64,000 nt of DNA from an uncultured Prochlorococcus sp. (GTDB lineage: Bacteria > Cyanobacteriota > Cyanobacteriia > PCC-6307 > Cyanobiaceae): contig CACFBG010000001.1 in NCBI GenBank assembly GCA_902564535.1, positions 62,001 through 126,000 of the forward strand. The letters run 5' to 3'. Numbering within the stretch: position 1 is the stretch's first letter; each line of letters opens with the position of its first letter. A program made the position numbers and the translations under genes. The notes below the pieces were generated by a model. That model was given only the letters and a program-made list of their open reading frames with translations, did not search any database and was not told where the DNA came from. This document shows positions 48,283-56,442 of this stretch, piece after piece.

Positions 48283-48950
48283 CAAAAAAGAAAATGAATA
48301 AATCCATAAATCAATCACTACCTTTTTTACTTGCACTACATAGTTCATCCGAAACCTTTGGAGTGGCTTTTGTTGATTGCCGAGATCCGAAGCAAACTAG
48401 ACAAAGTTCTACTTTCCCAATCGGTAGAAATCTTTCCAATAAAATCTTTACTTGTGTAGAGGAAATTTTACCTTCTAATAAATGGAAAAAGCTTTCAAGA
48501 ATTGCTGTATCAACTGGACCAGGAGGTTTTACGGGGACAAGATTAAGTGTTGTAATGGCTAGGACTTTATGCGAACAAATTGGATGTCCTCTCGATGGTA
48601 TCAGTAGTTTTCAATTGATGGCACCTAGACTAATCAGATCTCTCACAAATTTAGAAAAGGATCATCCCTTCTGGATTATTCAAGAAACTAATAGAAGAGG
48701 TAATATTGGTGGAAAATATCAAATAAACAACGATGCTCAAAAAAGTCATCCTTGTATAAAGGAAATCATAAAACCTCATATTTTAGAGTCCAATTTCAAT
48801 GAAAAGCCTACCTTATTCACACAAGAAGATGTAAACGAAGATGTAAATGAACTTTTAAGGCTATGCGAGAAAAGATTCCAATCGAATCAGGAAAGCTCAT
48901 GGATGAATGTTGCACCTATTTATCCAACATCACCAGTCGAAAATCATTAA
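48279..48950 (+). CDS. tsaB: tRNA threonylcarbamoyladenosine biosynthesis protein TsaB
   Basis: TsaB is the partner of TsaD in making t6A37 of tRNAs. The frame is open from 48243, but the ATG at 48279 overlaps the ycf34 stop as ATGA, giving 223 residues. The N-terminus LLALHSSSETFGVAFVD and the SxGPGxFTGxR motif, here AVSTGPGGFTGTRLSVVMA, define the family. It lies between ycf34 and the DUF218 gene in a coupled three-gene unit. Confidence 0.93.
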   Translation: MTKKKMNKSINQSLPFLLALHSSSETFGVAFVDCRDPKQTRQSSTFPIGRNLSNKIFTCVEEILPSNKWKKLSRIAVSTGPGGFTGTRLSVVMARTLCEQIGCPLDGISSFQLMAPRLIRSLTNLEKDHPFWIIQETNRRGNIGGKYQINNDAQKSHPCIKEIIKPHILESNFNEKPTLFTQEDVNEDVNELLRLCEKRFQSNQESSWMNVAPIYPTSPVENH

Positions 48951-49558
48951 TGAGCATAAATAAACCAATAATAGCTATTTTACCTTTATTAGTCTTAATA
49001 TACTTCTTAATTAAGATCCCATATAAGTCCTACATAAAGTCATTTTTTAATGAAGATTCTCCTCAACTCGTATTAGTGTTAGGAGGAGATCTTGATAGAG
49101 AAGAAAGAGGAGTTAAGCTTGCAAAAATAATGAAAATTCCATTAATAATAAGTAGTGGAAGCAATCCTGAATATGCTACTTGGTCTATCAAGCAATTAGG
49201 GCTAGACGAAGATCAATTTATTCTTGACTATAGAGCCAAAGATACATTAACTAATTTCACCACTTTGGTTGATGATCTTGAATTTAGAGGTATCAAACAT
49301 GCCTTACTGATAACAAGTTCAGATCATATGGTAAGAGCAAAAAATGTAGGCAATATAATTTCAGGAAGTAGGGGGATTAAGTTAACGAGTATATCTGTTC
49401 CATGTGAACCTAATTGTCAGGAAGAATCGTACAAAAAAATAGTAATTGATATTTTGAGGTCAATAATTTGGGTTGTAACTGGTCAAGATGTTAAACAAAG
49501 TCAAGAAATAATTCCAAATAAAGTTAGGATAAATTCCTTAATTAGAAAACAAACTTAA
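48950..49558 (+). CDS. DUF218/YdcF-like membrane-anchored protein
   Basis: The frame opens at 48863, but the ATG at 48950 shares its A with the tsaB stop (TAATG) and starts MSINKPIIAILPLL, giving 202 residues. A single N-terminal membrane segment (PIIAILPLLVLIYFLI) is followed by LVLVLGGDLDREERGVKLA, IPLIISSGSNPE, DYRAKDTLTNF and HALLITSSDHMVRAKNV, the DUF218 fold pattern. Members are linked to envelope metabolism in some bacteria; the function is unknown. The last four bases overlap the plsC gene on the other strand. Confidence 0.88.
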   Translation: MSINKPIIAILPLLVLIYFLIKIPYKSYIKSFFNEDSPQLVLVLGGDLDREERGVKLAKIMKIPLIISSGSNPEYATWSIKQLGLDEDQFILDYRAKDTLTNFTTLVDDLEFRGIKHALLITSSDHMVRAKNVGNIISGSRGIKLTSISVPCEPNCQEESYKKIVIDILRSIIWVVTGQDVKQSQEIIPNKVRINSLIRKQT

Positions 49559-50169
49559 TCTAGTAAAGAATTGATTTTTTCTTGTAATTTAAAAGTAGTT
49601 AATTCCAAATCAACCTTGCGCTTACTTGTTGGAGGAGGAATTGGCACTCCTATCCTTATTTGAATGGGAACTAAGCGAGGGATGAAGCTTCCAGAACGAA
49701 GCGCCCTATGACTATTCACGATAGCCACAGGCAATAAATATGCTTCACTTCTTGCTGCTAAAAGAGAAGCTCCATGAAGAGGCTTATTAATTCTTCCATT
49801 TTCTTGACGAGTCCCATCCAAGAAGACTCCTGTCGCCCATCCTTCTTTCAATCGACTTGTTGCGACTCGAATCGCTTCACGATCACTCGCTCCTCTTTTC
49901 ACTGGATAAGCGCCACAGGCTCGAATTATTGCTCCTAAAAGAGGAATATTAAAAAGCTCAGCCTTTGCCATAAAAGATATTGGCCGCCCTAAAACATGAC
50001 CTAAGAAAGGAGGATCTAAATGAGAACCATGATTAGCTACAACTACCAAAGCTCCAGACTTTGGAACATTTTGATTTCCATATGTTTTTCCTCTAAACAG
50101 AATCCTGTATATGGGGAAAACCAATCCATAACTTACTAATCGGTAAACAATGCTAGGCCTTGGATACAT
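49555..50169 (-). CDS. plsC: 1-acyl-sn-glycerol-3-phosphate acyltransferase
   Basis: PlsC acylates lysophosphatidate to phosphatidate. The 204 residues have the HxxxxD catalytic motif in VVANHGSHLDPPFLG near residue 48, RACGAYPVKRGASDREAIR, and FLDGTRQENGRINK where the family usually has FPEGTRS. It ends the minus-strand rpaB-plsX-fabH-fabD-plsC run, so it completes a fatty-acid and phospholipid set. It overlaps the end of the DUF218 gene by four bases. Confidence 0.93.
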   Translation of the reverse strand: MYPRPSIVYRLVSYGLVFPIYRILFRGKTYGNQNVPKSGALVVVANHGSHLDPPFLGHVLGRPISFMAKAELFNIPLLGAIIRACGAYPVKRGASDREAIRVATSRLKEGWATGVFLDGTRQENGRINKPLHGASLLAARSEAYLLPVAIVNSHRALRSGSFIPRLVPIQIRIGVPIPPPTSKRKVDLELTTFKLQEKINSLLD

Positions 50170-50204
50170 CTTAAATCTAAATAATAAATCAAAGTAAGAT
50201 TATA

Positions 50205-51098
50205 TTAAAGCAATTGCTTAGCACTATTTAATTGTTCAATATTTATACCTTCAAGAGACCTTTTAGCTAACCCACTTAATACATTACCAGGTCCAATTTC
50301 TAAAATTCTAGTAATACCTTGTTGTGAAAAAACTTCCATTGTTTCTCTCCAACGAACACCGTTTATCATTTGTTTTTGCAGACGCTGCTTAAGTACAATA
50401 GGGTCACAAGTTGGTATGGGATCTGAATTACTTATTACGGGGATTGTCGCTTCAGAAAAATCTACTTTATCTAATTCTTTTGCAAAAGCCTTAGCGGGAG
50501 CCTCCATAAAAGGTGAATGGAACGCACCTGAGACTTGAAGAGGAATTGCCCTTTTGCATTTCAATTTCGAAGTTAAAGCCTTAAGAGGCTCTGGAGCCCC
50601 TGAAAGCACTACTTGAGCCTTACTGTTGTCATTAGCAATAACAACTTCCTTAAAGTCATTTAGCAGCAGATTTAGCTCATTTCTATCAAACCCAATGATT
50701 GCTGTCATAGAACCATCAGCAGCAGCAGCCATTAATTCAGAACGAGATTTCAACAAAATCAAAGCCGTTTTGAAATCAAAAACACCTGCGGCATATAAAG
50801 CCACTATTTCGCCAAGGCTATGTCCTGCAAGAATTGATGGGTTTTGACTTTGTCTTTGTATTGCATCCACCAATAAAGACTCAACAATGAACAAGGCAGG
50901 TTGAGTATTGCGAGTATCGTTTAAGTCATTAGGCTGCTGAATAGCTGGATCAATACCATCACATATTTTCAACAAATCACGTCCTATCAATTTAGAAGCA
51001 AATTCAAACCTCTCTAAAGCAGAAGGAAGGCTTAAAACCTCTTGAGCCATCCCAAGCTTTTGTGATCCCTGTCCAGGGAAAACCCAGGCATCAGCCAT
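50205..51098 (-). CDS. fabD: Malonyl-CoA-ACP transacylase
   Basis: FabD moves malonyl groups from CoA to acyl carrier protein. The 297 residues show WVFPGQGSQKLGM at the N-terminus, the nucleophile in LAGHSLGEIVALYAAG near residue 92, the catalytic His in VSGAFHSPFMEAP near residue 196, and LEIGPGNVLSGL. It lies 26 bases downstream of fabH. Confidence 0.97.
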   Translation of the reverse strand: MADAWVFPGQGSQKLGMAQEVLSLPSALERFEFASKLIGRDLLKICDGIDPAIQQPNDLNDTRNTQPALFIVESLLVDAIQRQSQNPSILAGHSLGEIVALYAAGVFDFKTALILLKSRSELMAAAADGSMTAIIGFDRNELNLLLNDFKEVVIANDNSKAQVVLSGAPEPLKALTSKLKCKRAIPLQVSGAFHSPFMEAPAKAFAKELDKVDFSEATIPVISNSDPIPTCDPIVLKQRLQKQMINGVRWRETMEVFSQQGITRILEIGPGNVLSGLAKRSLEGINIEQLNSAKQLL

Positions 51099-51124
51099 AA
51101 ATTCTCTTGCAAACGTTTAGCAGC

Positions 51125-52156
51125 CTAAACTGGACCCTTCCACCGAAAAATTGAGGCGCCCCAACTAAGTCCAGCTCCAAACCCACTGCTAGCGATTAAA
51201 TTTCCTGATTTAATTCGACCATCTCTAACTGCTTCATCAAGCATTAAAGGAATTGTTGCTGCTGATGTATTTCCATAATCTGAAAGGTTACTTAACACTT
51301 TATGAGAAGGAATTGATAACCTTTCTGCAACTGAGTCAAGAATTCTTTTATTTGCTTGATGTAATAAAAGCCAATCCAATTGTTCTGTTTTAACTGAAGT
51401 TTTTAATAAAAGTTTTTCCAAAATCAATGGAACCTCTCTAACGGCAAATTTATAAACCTCCTGTCCATTCATCTGAATAGTGCTAAAACAACCTTTTTGA
51501 TAACTTATCCCATCAATTAGAGGATTAAGATTTGGCACACTAGGCAAATTTAAAGACTCGCCTCTTGATCCGTCCGTTTTTAATTGAAACCCAAGTATGT
51601 CATCATTTTTAAAATGACTGGCTTCCAAAGCCACTGCCCCTGCACCATCTCCAAATAAGACACAACTTCTTCTGTCATCCCAATCAACCCAACTAGTTAA
51701 TTGATCAGCTCCAATCACTAGAGCTCTTTTCATTGCTCCAACCCGTAGGTATTGAGCAGCAGTAACTAAAGCAAATAAAAAACCACTACATGCTGCTGTT
51801 AAGTCAAAAGCAACAGCATTGATTGCTCCTAATTGAGCTTGAACTTTTGGGGCAGAGCCAAAAAGATCATCAGGAGTCGATGTAGCTAACACAATCAAAT
51901 CAAGGCTCTCAGGGTCCCATCCAGCCATTGCCAAAGCATTAGCAGAAGCGGCATAACCCAATCCTGATAGTGATTCATGAGAACCAACTACATGACGAGC
52001 TCCAATTCCAGTACGACTTCGGATCCAAGAGTCATCAGTTTCAACTCTCATACCGATTTGATCGTTTGTAAGTCTTTGATGAGGAGTAGAACTACCACTC
52101 GCTATCAAGGAAACTCCACAAATATTGTTGGGCGTTTCAGCCAAGGATGAAAACAC
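51125..52156 (-). CDS. fabH: 3-oxoacyl-[acyl-carrier-protein] synthase III
   Basis: FabH starts fatty-acid synthesis by condensing acetyl-CoA with malonyl-ACP. The 343 residues have RTGIGARHV, the catalytic Cys in DLTAACSGFLFALVTAAQY near residue 125, the catalytic His in LLHQANKRILDSV near residue 265 and Asn in LSDYGNTSAATIPLML. The start is a GTG at 52156. plsX lies 41 bases upstream on the same strand. Confidence 0.97.
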   Translation of the reverse strand: MFSSLAETPNNICGVSLIASGSSTPHQRLTNDQIGMRVETDDSWIRSRTGIGARHVVGSHESLSGLGYAASANALAMAGWDPESLDLIVLATSTPDDLFGSAPKVQAQLGAINAVAFDLTAACSGFLFALVTAAQYLRVGAMKRALVIGADQLTSWVDWDDRRSCVLFGDGAGAVALEASHFKNDDILGFQLKTDGSRGESLNLPSVPNLNPLIDGISYQKGCFSTIQMNGQEVYKFAVREVPLILEKLLLKTSVKTEQLDWLLLHQANKRILDSVAERLSIPSHKVLSNLSDYGNTSAATIPLMLDEAVRDGRIKSGNLIASSGFGAGLSWGASIFRWKGPV

Positions 52157-52197
52157 AATTTAGAATCAGTCAACCACAACGCCTAACAAAAAAGGAA

Positions 52198-53550
52198 TTA
52201 AGTATTACCAGCAGGAGACTTTTGCAATTTTGCAAGATCATCCATCACACCATGACTAGCCGCCGAATGAGCAAGCCTAAGAGCACTTACAACAGAAAGA
52301 GCCTTACTGCTGCCATGACCAATAACGCATATTCCATTAACTCCAAGCAGTAGAGCGCCTCCATGTTCAGCGTGATCGAGCCTTTTTTTAATTCTTTTTA
52401 AATTGCTCCTTAAGAAGGCAGAACCAACTTTGCCTCTTCTTCCTCTTGGCAACTCTGATCTAAGAACACCTAACAAAACTGAACCAACTGATTCAAGAAA
52501 CTTGAGCAACACATTACCTGTAAAACCATCACAAACAACTACATCAAAATCACCTGACAGAATATCCCTCCCTTCACAATTACCTGTAAAATTAAAACGA
52601 TCTTCTTTACTTAACAAGTCAAAAGTTTGTAAAGACAAATCATTGCCTTTACAAGATTCTTCACCAATATTAACTAAACCAATTCTAGGGAAATCGACTT
52701 GTAAAACATCCCTAGCATATATATTTCCTAATAAAGCAAATTGATGCAAATAAGATGGTTTGCAATCCATATTTGCTCCTACATCTAATACTAAAACTGG
52801 CTGACCAGGGTCCTGAGTAGGAAATAATGCTCCTATAGCTGGACGATCAATGCCAGAGAGACGGCCTAGCCTAAAAATTGCTGACGCCATCAAAGCACCC
52901 GAATTGCCAGCCGAATACATCGCCAAAGCGTCGCCTTTTTTAACTAAATCCATAGCAATATTTATACTTGCATCTTTTTTCTTGCGAACAACTGTGGCCT
53001 CCTCATCCATTCCCACTGAAGGACCACTGCCTACCAGTTCAAGCTGACCTAAAGCGATTGCTTCATGAAGAGTTTCATCTAGCTCCATTGCTTTAGCTTC
53101 TGCAAAGATTTTCTCAGTTTCACCAACAAATTTGATCTTTAATGGCAATCTCTCCAAGGCCTGAAGACATCCTTCTAAAATCGCCCCTGGTGCTAAATCA
53201 CCTCCCATTCCATCAACTGCTATCCATAAACGATCTCGATCTTTAATGGCATTTTCAGAAAAATTATTCCCAGAACTTTGAAGTCTTCTTAAAGGGTCAA
53301 ATACAAGAGGCTGAAGCATATTGCCAGCAACATTACTTGCACTAGAAACAACAGACCCTGCATTTGAAACTACTGATCCAGCAACATTACTTGCAGCAGT
53401 TGCTGAATTAGCCGCCGTATCCACCAGTGAAGTAACTGCTGCATTGCGGCGATACCAAATAACTAAACGCCTAATCGCCCTAGAACGATTAGATCTCGTT
53501 TTTTGATTAGAGGCCTTTAAGGACTCAGGATCCTTCGGAAGCAATGACAT
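52198..53550 (-). CDS. plsX: Phosphate acyltransferase PlsX with N-terminal extension
   Basis: PlsX forms acyl-phosphate from acyl-ACP for phospholipid synthesis. The catalytic part starts at LWIAVDGMGGDLAPGAILEG near residue 108 and includes YSAGNSGALMASAIFRLGRL, LVLDVGANMDCKP and VVCDGFTGNVLLKFLES. The preceding 107 residues are an extension with a basic segment (AIRRLVIWYRRNA) and an Ala/Ser/Val/Asn repeat (SVVSNAGSVVSSASNVAG). The frame begins at TTG 53553; the ATG at 53550 is preferred. Its start overlaps the rpaB 3' end by 26 bases, so rpaB and plsX are linked in transcription. Confidence 0.95.
   Translation of the reverse strand: MSLLPKDPESLKASNQKTRSNRSRAIRRLVIWYRRNAAVTSLVDTAANSATAASNVAGSVVSNAGSVVSSASNVAGNMLQPLVFDPLRRLQSSGNNFSENAIKDRDRLWIAVDGMGGDLAPGAILEGCLQALERLPLKIKFVGETEKIFAEAKAMELDETLHEAIALGQLELVGSGPSVGMDEEATVVRKKKDASINIAMDLVKKGDALAMYSAGNSGALMASAIFRLGRLSGIDRPAIGALFPTQDPGQPVLVLDVGANMDCKPSYLHQFALLGNIYARDVLQVDFPRIGLVNIGEESCKGNDLSLQTFDLLSKEDRFNFTGNCEGRDILSGDFDVVVCDGFTGNVLLKFLESVGSVLLGVLRSELPRGRRGKVGSAFLRSNLKRIKKRLDHAEHGGALLLGVNGICVIGHGSSKALSVVSALRLAHSAASHGVMDDLAKLQKSPAGNT
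53324..53395 (-). repeat. Direct repeat inside the plsX extension
   Basis: An 18-base sequence CCAGCAACATTACTTGCA (plus strand) occurs exactly at 53324-53341 and again at 53378-53395, 54 bases apart. Between them are related, diverged copies (GAAACAACAGACCCTGCA and GAAACTACTGATCCAGCA). The repeats encode the Ser/Asn-Val-Ala-Gly pattern of the extension. Confidence 0.85.
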
Positions 53551-54271
53551 CAATTATTCGTTGAAAGAGATAGCCCGTTCCACGAGCCGTAAGTATTAAC
53601 TCAGGGTTAGCGGGATCATCTTCTAGTTTGGAACGAAGCCTAGAAATATGTACATCAACAACCCGAGTATCTACATGTCTTTCAGGTGTATAACCCCAAA
53701 CTTCCTTTAAAATCTCTCCTCGACTAAATGGTTCGCCTGAACGACTAACCAAAAGTTCCAACAAACTAAACTCCATTCCAGTTAATCGAATCCTTTCATC
53801 ATTACGAAATACTTGTCTTTTATTTGTATCTATTTTCAAGTTCATTACTTGAATAACTCCAGAATTAGGAATTCCGGCAATATGTTCTTTCTCGACCCTA
53901 CGCAAAACACACCTAATTCTTGCCTCTAATTCCTTGGGGCTAAAAGGCTTAACAACATAATCATCTGCTCCTAATTCCAAGCCTGTAATCCTATCCGCAA
54001 CATCAGCCATTGCAGTAAGCATCACAATTGGCACATCAGACTCTTTCCTGAGCTCTTGAATGACTCCATAACCATCTAACTTCGGCATCATTACATCAAG
54101 AACCACAAGGTCTGGTTCATACCTTCGAAAAAGGTCTAATGCCTCATTCCCATCGCGTGCAGATACAACCTGGTACCCGATCATGGAAAGGCGAGTTTCC
54201 AGAATCCTCCTAATGCTGGCTTCATCGTCAGCAAGGAGAATCGTTTCCTTTGATGGACTATTTGCCGTCAT
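53525..54271 (-). CDS. rpaB: OmpR-type response regulator RpaB (Ycf27)
   Basis: RpaB is an essential regulator of high-light genes in cyanobacteria. The 248 residues have the receiver features LLADDEASIRRIL, VVLDVMMPKLDGYG with the phospho-Asp near residue 61, MLTAMADVADRI and YVVKPFSPKELEARI. The winged helix reads SFSLLELLVSR-like EFSLLELLVSRSGEPFSR, EVWGYTPERHVDTRVVDVHI and TARGTGYLF. The pattern fits RpaB rather than RpaA (which is at the far end of the window). It is divergent from radA with a 102-base spacer. No high-light operator was identified with confidence. Confidence 0.93.
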   Translation of the reverse strand: MTANSPSKETILLADDEASIRRILETRLSMIGYQVVSARDGNEALDLFRRYEPDLVVLDVMMPKLDGYGVIQELRKESDVPIVMLTAMADVADRITGLELGADDYVVKPFSPKELEARIRCVLRRVEKEHIAGIPNSGVIQVMNLKIDTNKRQVFRNDERIRLTGMEFSLLELLVSRSGEPFSRGEILKEVWGYTPERHVDTRVVDVHISRLRSKLEDDPANPELILTARGTGYLFQRIIDVIASEGS

Positions 54272-54373
54272 GTTTTTAATTGGCGGCTAAATGGTTTTGA
54301 TCTTAGACAAGCCTATGCAATGGTCCAAACTTCTCCTTTATTTAACCAAAGCCAACTTTATTAACACAACCAC

Positions 54374-55765
54374 GTGTCCAAATCTTCCACATTCTTCGTT
54401 TGCCAAAGTTGTGGCGCCCAAACAGGACAATACTTTGGCCGGTGCTCGAGTTGCGGCGATTGGAATTCCATAGTTGAAGAAATAAAACGATCTTCACAAA
54501 AGCGACAAAAAACTAACAAAACAGAAACATTTATCGATAAATCGCAAAAAAAATCTGAGCCTATTTCGCATCTAAATACCACTGCATTTAGTCGAATTAA
54601 AAGTGGTTACGAGGAATTTGACCGCGTACTAGGTGGAGGTTTGGTTCCAGGATCTTTAGTCTTGTTGGGAGGAGATCCAGGCATTGGTAAAAGTACTTTG
54701 CTTCTACAAAGTGCAACCTCTATAGCTAAAAATGAATTAGTGCTTTATATAAGTGCAGAGGAATCAGCACAACAAGTCAAGCTGAGATGGCAACGTCTTC
54801 ACTCTGACAAATCAGAACTGCAGCTTCTTGCTGAAACAGATCTAGAAACAGTTTTACAAGAATTAGAAACCATAAAACCTGCCGTTGCAATTATTGACAG
54901 TATTCAAGCCTTAAATGATGACAATATCTCTAGTTCTCCTGGATCAGTCGCTCAAGTAAGAGAATGCTCAGCAGCATTGCAACGTTTAGCTAAAACACAA
55001 GGAACTGCTCTAATTCTTGTTGGCCATGTAACGAAAGAAGGAATGCTTGCGGGCCCAAAAGTCTTAGAACATTTAGTTGATGCAGTCTTAACTTTTGAAG
55101 GAGACCGTTTTGCTAGTCATAGGATTCTAAGAGCTGTAAAAAATCGTTACGGTGCAACTTTTGAGCTAGGAGTATTTGAAATGCGCGGGAAGGGGCTTTT
55201 AGAAGTGTTAAACCCAAGCGAAATTTTCCTAAGTGGAGATGAAGCCTCTGGTATATCAACCATAGTTGCTTGTGAGGGGACTAGATCACTAGTTGTAGAT
55301 CTTCAAGCACTTGTTAATTCAACTACTTATCCAAGTCCCAGGAGAACTGCCACAGGAGTTGAGAACAATAGATTGCATCAAATATTAGCTGTACTTGAAA
55401 AGCATTTAGGCTTGACACTTTCTAGATATGATTGCTATTTAGCTGTTGCAGGAGGTCTAGAAGTTGAAGAACCTGCGGCAGACCTTGGGATTGCCGCTGC
55501 CATTGTATCTAGTTTCAAGGACCTCAAACTCCCTCAAAGAACAGTATTGATTGGAGAGCTTGGACTAGGTGGTCAATTAAGACCAGTTAGTCAACTAACT
55601 CAAAGGCTGCAAGAAGCTTTAAAATTAGGTTTCAAAAGAGCAATAATACCGACAGGCAGTGAAATAAACAATAATCAAGATTGTATTAACTTAGAGATCC
55701 ATCAAGTAAAAAATATATCTGAAGCAATTACTTTATTAATAGATTTAGGTTTCGAAGAAATTTAG
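54374..55765 (+). CDS. radA: DNA repair protein RadA
   Basis: RadA promotes branch migration during recombination. The 463 residues start with a C4 zinc finger (FVCQSCGAQ and GRCSSCGDW), then the Walker A GGDPGIGKSTLLLQ near residue 97 and the RadA-specific KNRYGATFELGVFEM near residue 256. A C-terminal Lon-like domain includes LAVAGGLEVEEPAADLGIAAAIVS in parts. The start is a GTG at 54374. All expected domains are intact. Confidence 0.97.
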   Translation: MSKSSTFFVCQSCGAQTGQYFGRCSSCGDWNSIVEEIKRSSQKRQKTNKTETFIDKSQKKSEPISHLNTTAFSRIKSGYEEFDRVLGGGLVPGSLVLLGGDPGIGKSTLLLQSATSIAKNELVLYISAEESAQQVKLRWQRLHSDKSELQLLAETDLETVLQELETIKPAVAIIDSIQALNDDNISSSPGSVAQVRECSAALQRLAKTQGTALILVGHVTKEGMLAGPKVLEHLVDAVLTFEGDRFASHRILRAVKNRYGATFELGVFEMRGKGLLEVLNPSEIFLSGDEASGISTIVACEGTRSLVVDLQALVNSTTYPSPRRTATGVENNRLHQILAVLEKHLGLTLSRYDCYLAVAGGLEVEEPAADLGIAAAIVSSFKDLKLPQRTVLIGELGLGGQLRPVSQLTQRLQEALKLGFKRAIIPTGSEINNNQDCINLEIHQVKNISEAITLLIDLGFEEI

Positions 55766-55774
55766 ATCTATTAA

Positions 55775-56296
55775 TTAAAAATAAACATCGATATTACTCC
55801 TACCAGTTGTCTTCAGCCAGTTTTCAATGTCCAAATAACCTCCAGGATAAAGTCTAACAGCCTTAGTCCAAACATCTGCTGCCTTATCAAACCATATATC
55901 ACACTCATCCTGTTTCCCAGCTTGCTGAGCTAAACGTCCTCTTTTCTCATATATAAGACCCATATTTTTCAAACAGGATGGTTGCTTTGGATTCTCTTGT
56001 AATGATTTTATGTAAGTATCTAAAGCTTTTTCTTCATCTCCATTACTCATATAAATAATTGCCATATTTTTCAGTGTCTCAGATCTATCAATAGGATTCT
56101 CTTCAAGTTTCAGACTCTCTTCATAATTCTCAAGTGCTTCGGAATAGTCACCATCATTTTGAGCTGATAAACCATCTCTATAATAAATATAAGCTTGTTT
56201 TTCCTGAGCAGCTATTGGCATCATTTTCACTATCATCTCTGCCATAACAGTGAAAGCCTTATCAATAAAATTGTCTTTGTTCTGACTTTGAGGCAC
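55775..56296 (-). CDS. ycf3: Photosystem I assembly protein Ycf3
   Basis: Ycf3 is a thylakoid-associated TPR protein needed to assemble photosystem I. The 173 residues contain three TPR units: [41 protein letters not shown] and [22 protein letters not shown], each in part. The N-terminus [22 protein letters not shown] and the end [21 protein letters not shown] are diagnostic. It is convergent with radA, ten bases apart, and divergent from the P-type ATPase. Confidence 0.97.
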   Translation of the reverse strand: MPQSQNKDNFIDKAFTVMAEMIVKMMPIAAQEKQAYIYYRDGLSAQNDGDYSEALENYEESLKLEENPIDRSETLKNMAIIYMSNGDEEKALDTYIKSLQENPKQPSCLKNMGLIYEKRGRLAQQAGKQDECDIWFDKAADVWTKAVRLYPGGYLDIENWLKTTGRSNIDVYF

Positions 56297-56442
56297 AGGA
56301 TTTAAAATGCAAGAAGGAAAGCATAACCATGCTTATTGAATTCTGGAAAACTTTGCAGCAGGGTGAAATAAAATCAGAGGTCATGAAATTAGCTGTGATT
56401 TTTTGTTTTGTTCATTACCGTGTATATATCGCTGAGTAGGTC

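Noticed and set aside
56329-56439. A 36-codon ORF ([12 protein letters not shown]...) ending just before the copper ATPase start
   Set aside because: No ribosome-binding site or familiar pattern; it lies in a promoter region and could easily be chance.
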